Positions 1 to 11,530 of a DNA stretch of 64,000 nucleotides are shown here, in pieces. This DNA comes from Lepas anatifera (Eukaryota > Arthropoda > Thecostraca > Lepadidae): the NCBI GenBank assembly GCA_034440635.1, contig JAOTON010000047.1, positions 186,001-250,000 of the forward strand, written 5' to 3'. Positions within the stretch are counted from its first letter, which is position 1, and every line of letters starts with the position of its first letter. The position numbers were made by a program, and so were the translations under genes. Below the pieces are notes generated by a model that saw nothing but the letters and a program-made list of their open reading frames with translations, searched no databases and was not told the origin of the DNA.

Positions 1-476
1 GAGCCCCCCGCCGCTGCAGGCACACTTGGATCCGGCAAGTCTATGACAATCAACACCGAGCGGTATGTCCAGGTGCTTGGCGAGTTCTGGACAGCTCTTG
101 GTCGACGGAGAGGGGTCGTCAGGGCCCTCCAGTGGTTCGAACTGGATGGCGCCAACCCCCACACTTCAAATGAATCGCTGGCATGGCTACGGCAGCGTTT
201 CCCTAACCGACTGATCAGCCGCAGGTGTGACCCCGAGTGGTCGCCGCATTCACCAGACTTGAAACCCCATATTTTTATCTGTGGGGGTAACTGAAGGACA
301 GGGTGTATGAAGACAACCCACAGACCATTCCTACCCTGAAGGCAGCCATCACAGCAGTCATAAGAGCGATCCCGAAGGAGGAATGCGGGTGGGTCATCGA
401 GAACTTCGCCCGCCGGATCCAAGTGTGCCTGCAGCGGCAGGGGGCTTATTTGGAGCAAATCTTGAACCGCCAGTAA
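1..476 (+). pseudogene. Tc1/mariner-like DDE transposase, C-terminal fragment, frameshifted
   Basis: The reading frame from position 43 carries the signature spacing of an IS630/mariner catalytic core. The segment GANPHTSNESLAWL, around residues 36-49, corresponds to the second acidic residue region, and EWSPHSPDLKPH near residue 65 is the very conserved WPPHSPDLNP-like block before the third acidic residue. The frame is lost around 283-287, apparently through an extra G in a G run. The homologous sequence continues in another frame to a stop at 474-476 (LKDRVYED, then a helical arginine-rich tail). The copy is therefore inactive, unless the extra G is a sequencing error. It acts, or acted, on its own terminal repeats by cut-and-paste. 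Confidence 0.75.
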
Positions 477-640
477 CAATCTGAGTTTTTAAGCCAGAGA
501 CCTTAAAATTGGTGGATGTTGAGCACATAGCCTTGTCATAATATTGATGAAGTTTGGTCATGATCGAAATACAATTTTCGACGTTATTTGACTTTTGGTA
601 ATGACTGTTGTTTGTTTTTTTTTTGGTCACTCTGTATGTC
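1..640 (+). mobile_element. Tc1/mariner-like (IS630 superfamily) transposon, 3' part
   Basis: The 5' end lies outside the window. The left part encodes a DDE transposase C-terminus and the right part an untranslated tail. The tail ends near 621-636 in a run of T followed by GGTCACTCTGTA; its reverse complement resembles the ACAGAGTGGCC-type terminal repeats of mariner-like elements. The opposite terminal repeat is not in the window, so the right boundary is inferred. Confidence 0.7.
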
Positions 641-861
641 GGAGCGCTGAAATCGAGACACAAACCATTATTGTGCTGTCTCACAGCCGCCCCACGGTTC
701 ACCCCACCGCCGCGCCACACACTATTGAAATAACACCCCTTGGACCACATGGCTGTAATTGTGTTTTCCTTGTTTTGGTGCTGTGTATTACAATCCCATA
801 TATCAGATGGTATTGAAATTATGTTGTCCGTAATGTTCTCGTGGACTTTTCTGCGTCAGGT

Positions 862-1284
862 ATGGGCGACAGCGCTTCATGTTCAGTGGGCTGGACATCA
901 GGCTCAGGAGTACAGGAGGAGGTCGGCAACCGACATGTGTTGGCTGAACACCCTGAAGGCAAAGCTGATCCAACTAGTATTGAAGACCCAGCTTCTCACG
1001 AACCTATCTCGCTATTGTCCATTTCAAGCACGAATCCAAGTCTTCGTCCAAAATGTGTCGTTTGTGGCAGGTCAAAGCTTCAGCTGTCTAAAGAGTACTA
1101 TGAGTGGACACCTTTCTCTCAGTCTGACATTGGGAAGATCTTGAGAGTGCAAAGCAATGAGTGCCATTTGTGTGAAAACTGTTTGCAACTGGTGCAGAGA
1201 CTGGACTACCATCAGGCGATTGCCTTGGACTTAAAAGAAGCACTTCAGGCCTGCATCCACGATTTGGCTTCAACGGCTTCTAAT
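862..1284 (+). CDS. ZAD zinc-finger transcription factor, ZAD exon
   Basis: This exon encodes a probable ZAD (zinc-finger-associated domain), the N-terminal dimerisation module of arthropod C2H2 factors. Two cysteine pairs about 45 residues apart (CVVC and CENC) bracket a segment ending in a long helix, LVQRLDYHQAIALDLKEAL, which is the ZAD layout. A possible acceptor (TTTTCTGCGTCAG) ends at 859 and the first in-frame ATG is at 862, so this is either the first coding exon or a spliced internal one. The exon ends at 1284 before a consensus donor GTAAGT, on a codon boundary (phase 0). The C2H2 exon at 6406 starts in phase 0, so the two join in frame. No known orthologue is recognised. Confidence 0.65.
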
Positions 1285-1591
1285 GTAAGTATTTTTATAG
1301 TGTTTTGCTGCTAACTGAATGATGCTCAATGCCCAACGCAGATACCTTGAACACAAATAATTACATGCACGGGAACCGAGGGCCCAGACAAGGGCGACAG
1401 CTATTTGATATTTCGGTTTCTAAGATTTAAAATCTACAAGTAATTAATTAATTCTACCTTCCTTCTGCCACGTAATAATAATGCATCGACAAACTTTCGT
1501 TTAGTTTCAATGCATCTTATGTCTATATTCGCAACATGACCTTTATTATTATGTCACTTATTCACTGGAAGCAAAACATCACTGTCAACCC

Positions 1592-2036
1592 TTAAAGAGA
1601 ATGTGGCACCTTGGTCGAATCCTGGAATTTAGTGCAATTAGGCGCACCTTTAGCCGAAAATAATGAAACCACTCATGATTTCTCTGAAAAATGTACAATA
1701 AGCTCAATATTTTGATTTTTAGAATACTCCTTTTGAAAAAGAAATAAATATCTGCCTGTGGGTGATGTCACGATCTGGCAACCACTACCATACTTGAAAA
1801 CCTTCAAGGGCTTCGATTGGCTGATGCTCATTGTGATGTCAGCATATGTCGTCACACCAACAGTTCACAACAAATGGCCGCCTGGCGGGGGTCTGATGAA
1901 GGGGCTGGTGTCGGGTAGGTTTTAGCTTTTTTCTACGGAAATATCGACTTCCAAGACAAATGATATATGGAGTCTTGCTTTACAACTTGGCTATCTCAGT
2001 TAAAATCACGTTATGAAGGTGCCACATTCCCTTTAA
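1592..2036 (+). mobile_element. TTAA-flanked MITE, copy A (piggyBac-like)
   Basis: The ends read TTAAAGAGAATGTGGCACC and, inverted, TTAAAGGGAATGTGGCACC, so this is a terminal inverted repeat element of 445 bp bounded by TTAA. TTAA targeting is characteristic of piggyBac-type transposases. It has no coding capacity. Three further full copies and one partial copy occur in the window. The interior contains a shared block with TGACGTCAGCATATGTCGTC-like sequence. Confidence 0.8.
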
Positions 2037-3583
2037 GGTGTCCACTGCGCTGTGGGGTTGAAACAATAGTTACAAACCTGGTAAAGTGTTTGATGTTGAG
2101 GGTGAATTCGGGATCAGAGCCGCATGACGAAATCCATGGGAAAGCGCATTGGATTTTCAAGCGGCTCTATTCTGCCGCTCAGACGGGTCTCGTCGTGGTC
2201 TGTTGTTGTTGGCGTCTGTCCGTCCTGAGAATTGATGTGAGCTCTGGAATTTTGTAGGGTGATAGCCTTTCTGCCCAGACACCCAAACTGAAGCCCCGGT
2301 CGAAATCCAAATAGTTTTTGAGAAATTTTGGTCAAACTTTTTCTGTTTTATATTTTTCTAATTTTTATTCTTAACCTACGAACTTGAAACTTATGTCCTT
2401 TTCGAAACATAACAAGGGCCAGCTAGGGAAAACGAATTGAGCTGATCCGACATATTTATTGCGCGAAAACGCGGCATTTCTCACGCGAGCAAAAACCTGC
2501 TAAAGTTGATGGCCGACTTGTGCGCTCGAAATATCAGAAGACAGGCCTCAGTTAGCTGAAGGCAGTTACCTAGGGGTAGCTAGGAAAATTTTGTAGTGCT
2601 TAGGCATGTTTTGGTGCAAAACGCGATTTTGACCTACTTTTACAGTTCTTCCGGAAGACTGAATTTTGGTTCATTTCATTTCAACGTTAATATCTCACAA
2701 TCTAATTGACCGATTTGAGTTTTCATTTCAAATAATGAAGAACATTGCTTCCGCCTGATAATATTTGGAGATGGAAGTTGTGATGTGAAATTCTTTGTTT
2801 TATAAGCATAAATAGAAATTGAGTCAAAAACTTTTTATTTGCATCTTCCTGGTTCCAAGCTCATGTCACTCACAAACTCGAACTGACATGGCTGAAGAGG
2901 AAAGTTACTTGGGGTCATTTCGCTCACTTATACTACCCACCTATCTATAATGGCTTTCGAGTATTAGTCCAAATGTATTACAAGATGCTAAAGTTCTCGG
3001 ACCACCTTTGCTTCTCACCATGGTTTGAAGTCCTTAAATGGATGGAAGTGGAAGTAATTTGGCTGAGCTGCTTACGATCCTAGCTCGACGATACAACTAA
3101 TTTCGCCCAAAGAATATTTGGTTCGTCTTCTGAGCACCTTTATATCGTGCCTTTTCGGGACGCACGACCCGGCGCCAGCGGCCCGGCATATTCGGCGGGT
3201 TGTACTGCCAGTGACCTCCTGACGGGTCGTGTTCAGCTAGTGGGAGGATGGTGTGTGGCACGGTGGTCGTGGTTGGGCCCTGTCTCTTGATCGGTGGTCG
3301 GTTCGATCCGGTGGTGACCACGTACTCTTTTTGGTTATTTCAAGAAAGAATGATAAAACTGACTTGCGGCTTATGAAGAGATACATTGACGAAATATGGT
3401 TTGTTTCGGCATTGTTGGTCTCCGGCCGTGGGCGTTGGGGCCGAGGTTTTCTGTTGCCGTGGTTACGTCACAACATGTCAGGCCATGGCGGCTCGTGACC
3501 AGGGGCATGTGCCCGACTATCTGATAACCTGGATGGTCTATGTGGTCTAATTACGGAACTGATTCACGCTAATGTTAACTTTG

Positions 3584-3612
3584 TTTAAAGGGAATGTGGC
3601 ACCTTGGTGCAA
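3584..3612 (+). repeat. Isolated end of the TTAA MITE family
   Basis: TTAAAGGGAATGTGGCACCT followed by TGG matches the terminal repeat of the TTAA MITE family, but the rest of the element is not present to its right. It is a solo or deleted copy 150 bp from copy B. Confidence 0.55.
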
Positions 3613-3755
3613 TTATAGACTAGTGTTTCGGGGAGAATCTTCATTGAAAGTAATTAAGTTGGCCTTATTTCTGCTAAAACATGACTAATAAACCTACTAA
3701 AAAGTTATACGCATTTATAGTTGCCATTATCGAAGGCACATTTAGACAGTAGGTT

Positions 3756-4207
3756 TTAAAGGGAAGATGGCACCTTCATAACGTGGTTTTAACTGAGATA
3801 ACCAATTTGTAAAACAAGTCGGAAAACCCGGTACTCAATATATCATTTGTCTTGGAACTCAGGATTTCCGTAGAAAAAAGCTAAAACCTTCTGCAATGTA
3901 CCCCTCATGTACCCGTAGCAGCAGGCCACAGCTGTCATGGCTGTTGGTGTGACGACATATGCTGACGTCACGATGCGCATCAGCCAATCGAAGCCCTTGA
4001 CGCGTTTGAGTATGGTAGCGGTTGCCAGATCATGACATCATCCACAAGCAGATATATTTTTTTCTAGAGGAATATTTTTAAAATCAAGATATTGAGCTTA
4101 TTGGACATTTTTCAGAGAAATCATGAATGGTTTCATCATTTTCGGCTAAAAGTACGCCTAATTACACTAAAGTCCAGGATTCGACCAAGGTGCTTCATTC
4201 CCTTTAA
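3756..4207 (-). mobile_element. TTAA-flanked MITE, copy B
   Basis: This is the reverse orientation of copy A. It starts TTAAAGGGAAGATGGCACC and ends with the inverse of the CCAAGGTGC end, closing on TTAA. It is about 452 bp, non-coding, and lies inside the ZAD gene intron. Confidence 0.8.
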
Positions 4208-5100
4208 AGAGATCCAAGCGAGAAATATGTTTTCCGCACAGCGGGGCTTGAGCATTTGTTTGATCAACATGTTATTACTCTCTTTGTCCTGAGTAAGCTT
4301 CAGAGAAGTCATAAGAACGCTCATGAATCCTAAAATATAAGCTATGAGTTGTAGATAATTCAAAAGGAGTGTCCCTCTTTTCTATTGGGTTTTGGATTGA
4401 GATATCATTTTTTTCATTTCACCGAAAGCTCTATTGAATTTATATCTATCTTCTATCGAATTTGAAGTTAAAACTCAACATAAAGAGCACTTTGTCCGGA
4501 TTTTAAGCCATGAAAGAATATCTTTCCACGCATAAATGTAAATGTTAACAAATGACATGGTCTGTGCGTTGTTACATCCTGCATGCAGCCAGCTGATGTG
4601 AACTTCGCAATTACACCTGATGCTTAGTTCAACCCAGGGTAGTAAAACAAGAGGCGGTAGTTTTGTTCTGAGCGATTGAAAGTGGGAATAAAATGTAGTT
4701 GCTTGTTTTCAGACCTATTTTGTCCATGCTCAATCCTTTGTAAAGTTTCGAAGAAGTGGTCCATTTATTTTAAACAGATCAGTTGCCCTTGCCCTTCCAG
4801 CTGGTTTAAAATGACGCGTACGTCAGTACCTTCCAGTTACTTACGTTGCTGAAATGGTGGTTGAAATATAGACACTGTGTTGCCCCTGTCACTTACTCCT
4901 GCCTATGCATGGCGAAATGGCATAGCCATTTTGCTTCTTTGTTGGTAAACGTGGTGTCAATCACTAGACTGAAACAGTACCGATTTCAGATAGATCATCC
5001 GCCGTGCCAGGCCTTTTGTGAGAATTTTGGTAGCTCCCAACCTGGCTTGCTCTCTGAAGCTTCGTTTCCTCTCGCTGCCCATATGAAGTATGGCAAACGC

Positions 5101-6120
5101 TTAACACGCGCCCCGCTGGGGGGGCGAAATTTGCCCCACTCCTGGTTTTTCCCAAATAGCTCAAAAACGAAGAGACGCAGAACAACGAAACCTACGGTAC
5201 CTTATCCTTGATCAATTTTACACATCTGACCAAATTTTTGAGGTAAGGTCATGTCAGGTCAAGGAGCTATTCAGGGTCAAGTGACCCAACCTCAAAACCT
5301 AAAATTACGAGTTTGAAGCAGCGCCCAGGGAACATTAGCAACCGATCAGGTTGAAACTTCCACAATATGATAAGGTCATAAGGGTCTACAAAGCTGCTAT
5401 CTCGGAATTTTGATATTGGTGACCTAAGGTGGGGTCAATTTTTTGGTCACCCCATTATAAGTCTATGGTGAAAAATAGAATGGACTCGTTTTCAGGAAAT
5501 TTAGGATAGATAAGGCTGAAAATCCTCAAATTGTCTATTCTTACCACGATCTTGATCATAAAGTTGAGTTTTTTGAGCATCTGACCTCTCAAAGGTCATA
5601 TCAGTTCACGGGAGCAGAGAGTGATTGTTTTGCCAATAACTTCTCACTGAATTGAGATAAAGCCCCCATTTTGCTTGCATTGTGCTTATATTGTCACGGG
5701 GAGTCGATGGATATGCAACATGACCATACCAGGTCACTCTGTGACCCTGACCTAGGTCGAGGTCAGGTCATTTTGACTATTTGACCTAGCAAGGTCATAT
5801 TATACATCATTCAATTCGCCGCGATGAGATGAATCCAATGATGCATACAGATTTGCTCTAGCTCCCCTGAGGGCAGATCTAGAGAGGTAAACGTACACTG
5901 CTCTGTTGTAAGCCTATGGAACATTTTTTTACCTATGCTGACCTCAATATTGACCTGACATAAAATTATTCTCATAAATTATCTTCGTCTTGTCAAGAAC
6001 TTTCGAACGCCGCCCGTAATTTTTCCTTTAGCTTTCGTGGGGAACGAGATACGGAGGGGGGCGAAAAACGTCCCCCAGCGGGGTGCGTCATGCAAGGGAC
6101 CCCAGCAGGGCGCGTGTTAA
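5101..6120. mobile_element. TTAA-ended, AGGTCA-rich element, copy E1
   Basis: The element begins TTAACACGCGCCCCGCTGGG and ends GGGCGCGTGTTAA, so it has GC-rich inverted termini on TTAA and is exactly 1,020 bp. The interior is non-coding. It contains many TGACCT/AGGTCA half-sites (for example around 5247-5290, 5580-5605 and 5725-5790). Related sequence occurs at 44257, 50313 and 52638, and a structurally similar element at 17737. Confidence 0.75.
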
Positions 6121-6405
6121 ACGCTGCATAGGTTTTTCCCTGCTGGTTTTACCAGTTTTGGGCTGTAGCTAGTTCGCGCGTTGCAAGCAATGGCGGTTTT
6201 ATTTTTATCGCTTGTTTCCAGTTTTCTATTAGCACCTCCTCTCTTACCATTCTTTTAGTTCTTCGTGTTAGGGTCATATGTTATTCCTTTTAGTCATTGC
6301 GATCGCATTTTGCCCTAGCTACAGCAGGTTTTCCGATCTTCTACCACCTGCACAGGTTTGGGAAGCTGGACATCGTCTGAAGCCTTTGTGTTGTGTGCGT
6401 TGCAG

Positions 6406-8251
6406 GCGTCGGCGGTTCCGTCTCTGCCGTGTCCCATGTGTGGCGCGTCAGTGCCGGGTGGTGGGCGTGCTCTCGCAGACCACCTTCACCTGCACCTGCA
6501 CGACTGGCAGCTGCCCTGCTCTCGGTGCGGCCGCCGGCTGTCCGGCTGGCGGGCGCTGCGCCGTCACGTGCTAGCCGTGCACCAGGGCGCGCTGCCGAGC
6601 AGGTACGCCCGCTGTCCGGCCGCCTTGCGGACCTCCGCCCAGCTGGAGCCCCACCGGCTAAGCCAGCACGGTGCCGCGGCCAGCCCGCGGCGCTTCCACT
6701 GCGCCTTCTGTCCGCGCCGCTTCACCAGCCCGCATCGCTTCTGCGCGCACCTGGAGCACCACGGAGCGCTGGCGGAGCCGCTGCTGCAGCGGACGCTGAC
6801 GCAGCTGCGGGCCGACCGGCCGCCGCCAGCGCCTCCTCCTGCACCGAACGCGTGCAATCCAGAGGAGAGCATCGCGGAGACCTGCGAGCTTGGTCTCCAA
6901 ACTGGTAACACAGAATCGGCGAAGGATAAAAGTGAAGACGCTGCCGTCGCAGAAACTGCTGCAAATGGTGCCGATCTTCGCCTGGAAACTAACTCTGGTG
7001 AAAACCATAGCGTTGATATCGGTACCAATGATAAATCATTGCCTGCTGATAGCGCAGCACGAAACGCAGACGACAGTGACTTTCATTGCCCCCATTGTGG
7101 CAAGGTATTCAAACGCAAACAGTCTTTTGAGCGCCACGTGGACGCGGTCCACAAACCGCCTGGAAGTTACCGTTGTGATAAGTGTGAAAAGACTTTCAGC
7201 ATTAAGTTCTACTGGCAGAAACACGTGAATCGACACCGGGAGAAGTTACTGCACTGTGACAACTGCCTACGATCCTTTGTCAACCCTCGTGCGTTGGCGC
7301 GTCACAAGTGTCTTACCGCTGGCCACAGCGCCGTGGTGAGGCCAGAGGCGACCGGCCAGGCGGTCGTTCAGCAGGCTACCGGCGATGTCCGGTTCTCTGA
7401 TATCGGTCCGCCATCACCAGCGGACACCGCACTCACCACCTCACACCGGGACGCCGACACCGCCGGACCGCCCGGAACCACAGGGCATCGGACAGGTGAG
7501 AGCGCTGACGGTCAGCCTGTGGCCCCGGAGTCGTCAGCAGCCGGGGTGTCTGCAGAGACTGTTCCGTCACCAACGGCGCATCTCTGTGGCTCCTGCGGCC
7601 GTTCGTTCGCCACGTCTGCGGCGCTTCACAGACACAGTCGACAGCACGCAGAGCCCACCTTCCAGTGTTCTGTGTGCGGCAAGTGCTTCCGCTGGAAGAA
7701 CAACCTGGACGTGCATGCTCGGATGCACGCCGGAGAACGGCCGTACCAGTGCGACGTGTGCGGACACGCCACGCGCTGCTCGGCTAACCTGCGTCTGCAC
7801 AAGCAGCGCGTCCACTCCGACGTGCGGCCCACACGTCTGTACCTTCTGCCAGAAGGCCTTCAAAGAGCGGCACAGTCTGGCCATCCACGTCCGCTCCCAC
7901 ACTGGGCAGCGGCCGTACGTCTGCGAACGCTGCGGCGACGGCTTCGTCACCAAAGGCAAACTCAACAGCCACATGAGCAAGCACTCAGAGGAGCGTCCGC
8001 ACGCGTGTCCGCTGTGCCAGCGACCGCTGAAAACGGCGGCGATCCTGGGCAAGCATTGCCGACGCGTGCACGGCGCCACGGCAGCGGAGGCGGCCAGGCG
8101 AGCGGAGCAACAGCGGACCCTGGCGGCAGCACCGCTGCTGGGCGACGTGCCGCCGACGGCCGCCCCCAGTACCTGTCCGTCCTGCTGCCCGCCAAGCTGG
8201 GGTAACGCCGCTCCAGCAACTGCGAGCAGGTGTGCCAAAGAAAGTAAGTGA
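6406..8251 (+). CDS. C2H2 zinc-finger exon of the ZAD gene, with a frameshift near 7828
   Basis: A splice acceptor ends at 6405. The frame (phase 0) encodes tandem C2H2 fingers, which bind DNA in the nucleus: four near the N-terminus, three from 7081 to about 7310, then a proline-rich linker, then six from about 7585 to 8076. The third finger has lost its first cysteine (RYARCP). The frame breaks near 7825-7831 in a C run. Upstream of the break the finger linker is complete; the next three fingers (CTFCQKAFKE, CERCGDGF, CPLCQRPL) are read one frame over. A C missing from the C run, in the assembly or the genome, would explain this. In the second frame a stop lies at 8249-8251, overlapping a possible donor AAA|GTAAGT at 8243/8244. 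The GC-rich composition contrasts with the surrounding intron. Confidence 0.75.
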
Positions 8252-8434
8252 CACAGGCACTGCAGACTGCTGATGTCTTCTGCGTAGCCATGTACAGAAG
8301 CAAACAAAGCCATTTATGGGAAGATCTTGCAGTTGCTCACAAAATTCCACAAAATCGTAATTGACTTGTGCAGCGTTTCCATTTTTAACATTGGTTTGTC
8401 GGTATTTTCCGGTTTGTGTGCTTTTGAGTGTTAC

Positions 8435-8986
8435 GACCCGTTCACAGCGTCTCTGCAGCATTCGTGCGGACCCCTCGCTCGCAACATCCGCAAATCCGCT
8501 CGCAGTCTCGTGGTACTGTGGCTTACCTGCTCACCGGTACCATGAACCACTGCCGCTCCGCACGACGGAACCATCGGCTGAGGGCGTGACCTTGGCCGAG
8601 CGTCATCGGGCAGAAGTGCGCCCAGTGATCGCAACACGCATCACTCTCGCCCTCACCGCACTCGTCACAACACATATCAATAATGTCTTCCCAAAATCCT
8701 ATCCTGACATTGTTTACGTCAGGCGTGTGCGTCATCTTTCTAACCACTGAATAAAAATGGCCGCCGTCGCCCCATCCGCCGTTCAGTTTCCACCCCTGTG
8801 CTTCACTAGACAGACGGACGGGCGAACAGAGTACGATTGCCGTGCCAAGGGATACAAATATGATACGGATGATGCCCGTGGACGTCCTCAGCTGAAAATC
8901 GGTCGCCAGCACTGCGATTACTTGACCATGTATTTGAATAGCCGCCTCATGCGATTTTCGGCATGCAGAAACGCTGTGAACGGGTC
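8435..8986. repeat. 23-bp imperfect inverted repeat pair
   Basis: GACCCGTTCACAGCGTCTCT at 8435 continues to 8457 and recurs inverted at 8964-8986 with one mismatch. The arms are 500 bp apart. No coding function is seen between them. It could be the remains of a hairpin or terminal repeat element, or a duplicated exon piece. A possible polyadenylation signal AATAAA for the upstream gene lies between the arms at 8750-8755. The wider 8256-9640 stretch holds no gene I can support. Confidence 0.4.
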
Positions 8987-9640
8987 TTTAAGTTCTCGTT
9001 TGTTGTGCTCGGCGGAGAGTCTTGCCCCGAGTTCGGGGAATTTAGGGCACTGCTCAAGTTCGTGTTCTTCCGGGATGTCCAACGCCCTCGGCTGGATACG
9101 AGTCGTCTGGACGTGCCGCTCCGCAGTCTCCGGGATGTTTTGCGGGATTGCGATATCTGTGATGATCATACGGGCCTGTGTGTATTTGATGCATTTTTCG
9201 ATGTAATTTTATGTGCACTCGCGTCTCACATGCCGTCCTCGCCTGCCCTTCTTCACCCCCAAAGCTTATCCACTAAGGATGGACAGTGATTGACGCGGAG
9301 CTGGCGTAGTAGCACCAGTTCCCTGGGACTACTACACCAATGCGACCACGAACGCGGAGCCATTGCGCGAGAGTGGGGAGGAGCGAGCGGCGAGCGCGAT
9401 GTGAGCCGGCGTGAAAACGAGGTGGGGCGATTACAACTTTAAAAACAGGTTCAGGGCAGGGGCGTCACCACGGATTTCTTTCCATTGGGCCAGAATCGAA
9501 GGGGGCCTCCTATTCCTGGTCCTGAGGGGCCCCTAGCTTTGAGGGGTCATCCATTTTGTAGGTCATTTAGGGGCTTTCTTTATAAGTAAGGTGCCTCCTA
9601 GTGGTGGTATAGACGGCACACTCCCACAGGACCATTAGAG

Positions 9641-9930
9641 GGAGGACTTCATGTGCCTGATTTTCCATTTTGATTGATAATCTTCAAACTTGGCACTGAT
9701 GAACTGCTTCCTATTACCAGTGACGATCTCGACGGGATAGCCTTCTCTGGCGAAGATGGCACAGAGAAACTAGATACGTCATCAGATTCCACTGACGACG
9801 TTAGGGCGACTTCTGTTCACTTGACTGGTGGTCGGTTGCAGTGATTGCAAACCGGCACGAAGGTGGAGCGCCTGCGATGGGACCAAAAACGTCCAGGCCC
9901 AGTTTTGACCACGGCCGGTCGGGAACTATT
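9641..9930 (-). pseudogene. Ty3/gypsy integrase core fragment
   Basis: On the minus strand, PDRPWSKLGLDVFGP is the start of an integrase catalytic core with the first Asp. In a different frame follows FAREGYPVEIVTGNRKQF, the block around the second Asp, which here is Gly. The product would be catalytically dead. A frameshift lies between the two blocks, near 9790-9810. No terminal repeats of its own were found, and it sits just left of a younger LTR element. Confidence 0.65.
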
Positions 9931-10094
9931 GTAACTGGCGTGTTACTATTTTCGGTCATTTGGTAGATGAAGAGCTGAGAGAGACGATGTTGTCCATGAC
10001 CAAGCGTTGTGTCGCTTTTGAAGAGCATCACGGTGTGTATATTTTTCAGATTCAAAAGGAACTTGGCAAATTTCGATATCAATCGCTACATTAT

Positions 10095-10445
10095 TGTAGT
10101 GTCTATGCATGACTTTAAAAGCATCAAAGCTGATGGCTCAAAGTTTAAAGGTATGTTTCAACAATGCACATATATTCCACTACATATTTCAAAGACAATA
10201 ACAAACAGCAGCAAGATCAGGACATGCTAACAGTATGAGAGTTCAAAGTGAACTGCCTTCCCAACCTGTGGAATCATCCGACAATGGTTCACAATTCAAA
10301 TCTTTCACCAAGTTTAGGAAATACATTTGACAAGGGTGCCAGAAAGCACCAGCATGAAAAGGCTAAATTAATAAACCTCTGAAGAACACTTCAAACAACA
10401 AAGGAGAAGAAATAAATAAATCTCCAGAAACCTCTAGACACTACA
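10095..10445 (-). repeat. 3' LTR (351 bp)
   Basis: This is the left-hand LTR, with TG...CA ends and 10-bp inverted termini. It is preceded on the minus strand by a polypurine tract, so it is the 3' LTR. Confidence 0.85.
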
Positions 10446-10460
10446 TCCTCCTCCCCTATG
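10446..10460 (-). other. Polypurine tract
   Basis: On the minus strand this reads CATAGGGGAGGAGGA and directly abuts the LTR start TGTAGTG. This is the primer for plus-strand DNA synthesis in LTR retrotransposons. Confidence 0.75.
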
Positions 10461-10514
10461 AAACAGAAGTGAATGTTTACACAACAAATCGATACGATCA
10501 CAATCACTCAACAA

Positions 10515-11530
10515 TCACTCCTCGATGAGTCGTCTCGGCTTCCGCTTGGCTCTTGCGGATCTTCGAGGCGAGGTAGAGGTGGATGCCTCGTCTGGGCACG
10601 GCGGCTGTCGCCGAGCGCCATTCGCGGCGAACTCTTTATCAGCGGGTAGCTCCGCTTCCAGACGCGGTGGTGGCGCCGCAGCAGATTCCAGCGGCGAATC
10701 AGCAGGCTGGGTCAGTGCGTCAGCTGGACGCGACGGCTCCGCCTCAGTCACCGACTCGGTCGATCGGGACGGTACGTCAGCGGGACGCACAGGCGCCTGG
10801 GCCGTACGTAACGGCACCTCCACAGGGCACGCAGGTTCGATGAACGGCGAGGGCGGTAGGTAGGAGAAGCAGTCTCTCTCGGACGTATCAGCTCGACCAG
10901 CAGGTACTTCTGTCGGTGTGGAAGGTGGAGCTAGCGTTTTGACCAGACGCTCGGCATGCACCAGAGAACCATCCGACAGCTTAAACGAGTGCGAACCTCT
11001 AGCTTCAACGATCTGAGCTGGACTTGAAAATCTAGATTTTCCTTTCTTTGGCCTCGGCATCAACCGATATCGGACCCAGTCATTGACATCGAACATGTTG
11101 GTTGCGGCACTGTACTTTCTATCCCAATAGACCTTTTGCTTCTGTTGCTGAGTCTCGACCCGAGTTCTCACCTTGTCTGGCGTGGGTCTCACCAGCTGGT
11201 CGGGTGTGGCGCTTGCCTGCAGCGGAGTACGAAGCTGACGACCTCGGAGCAGCAACGCTGGACTCGCACCGGTCGTTGCGTGCGAGGTTGTGCGGTAAGC
11301 ACGCAGGAACTGGCGAACAGATTTCAACCAGTCAGCCTTGTTGATTGTTGCGGACTGGAGTACACCTTTAAGCACGCGGTTGAACCGTTCTACGGCCCCC
11401 GCTCCTCTGGGGTGATACGGGGTGACTCGTATGTGCTTGACACCAGCGTTGCTCAAATACTCTGCGAACTCTTGAGATGTAAAGGCCGTACCGTTGTCAC
11501 TTACTATCTCATCCTGAACGCCAAAATTAA
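10515..11530 (-). pseudogene. Ty3/gypsy integrase, C-terminal half
   Basis: The open frame starts inside the right LTR and enters integrase at GVQDEIVSDNGTAF, the second catalytic Asp. The third catalytic residue follows in TPYHPRGAGAVERFNR. Next come the C-terminal GPY-like region (LMPRPKKGKSRFSSPAQIV) and a long Pro/Ser/Ala-rich tail ending in a basic KRKPRR segment. The first Asp and the HHCC zinc module are absent, so it cannot act alone in strand transfer. The remaining 340 codons are uninterrupted, which suggests a recent origin. Confidence 0.85.

Larger units (their letters stand above)
1285..6405 (+). other. Intron of the ZAD-C2H2 gene, filled with repeats
   Basis: The donor is AAT|GTAAGT at 1284/1285. 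The acceptor is GTGTGCGTTGCAG|GCG at 6405/6406. The intron holds two complete TTAA MITEs (1592-2036, 3756-4207), a lone MITE end (3584-3612) and a 1,020-bp TTAA element (5101-6120). In 2040-3580 and 4210-5100 I see only AT-rich, apparently non-coding DNA. Confidence 0.6.

Noticed and set aside
6393..8461. Several long open frames on both strands across the C2H2 exon
   Set aside because: They are GC-rich shadows of the finger frame, with Arg/Ala/Pro-biased composition and no finger or other motif.
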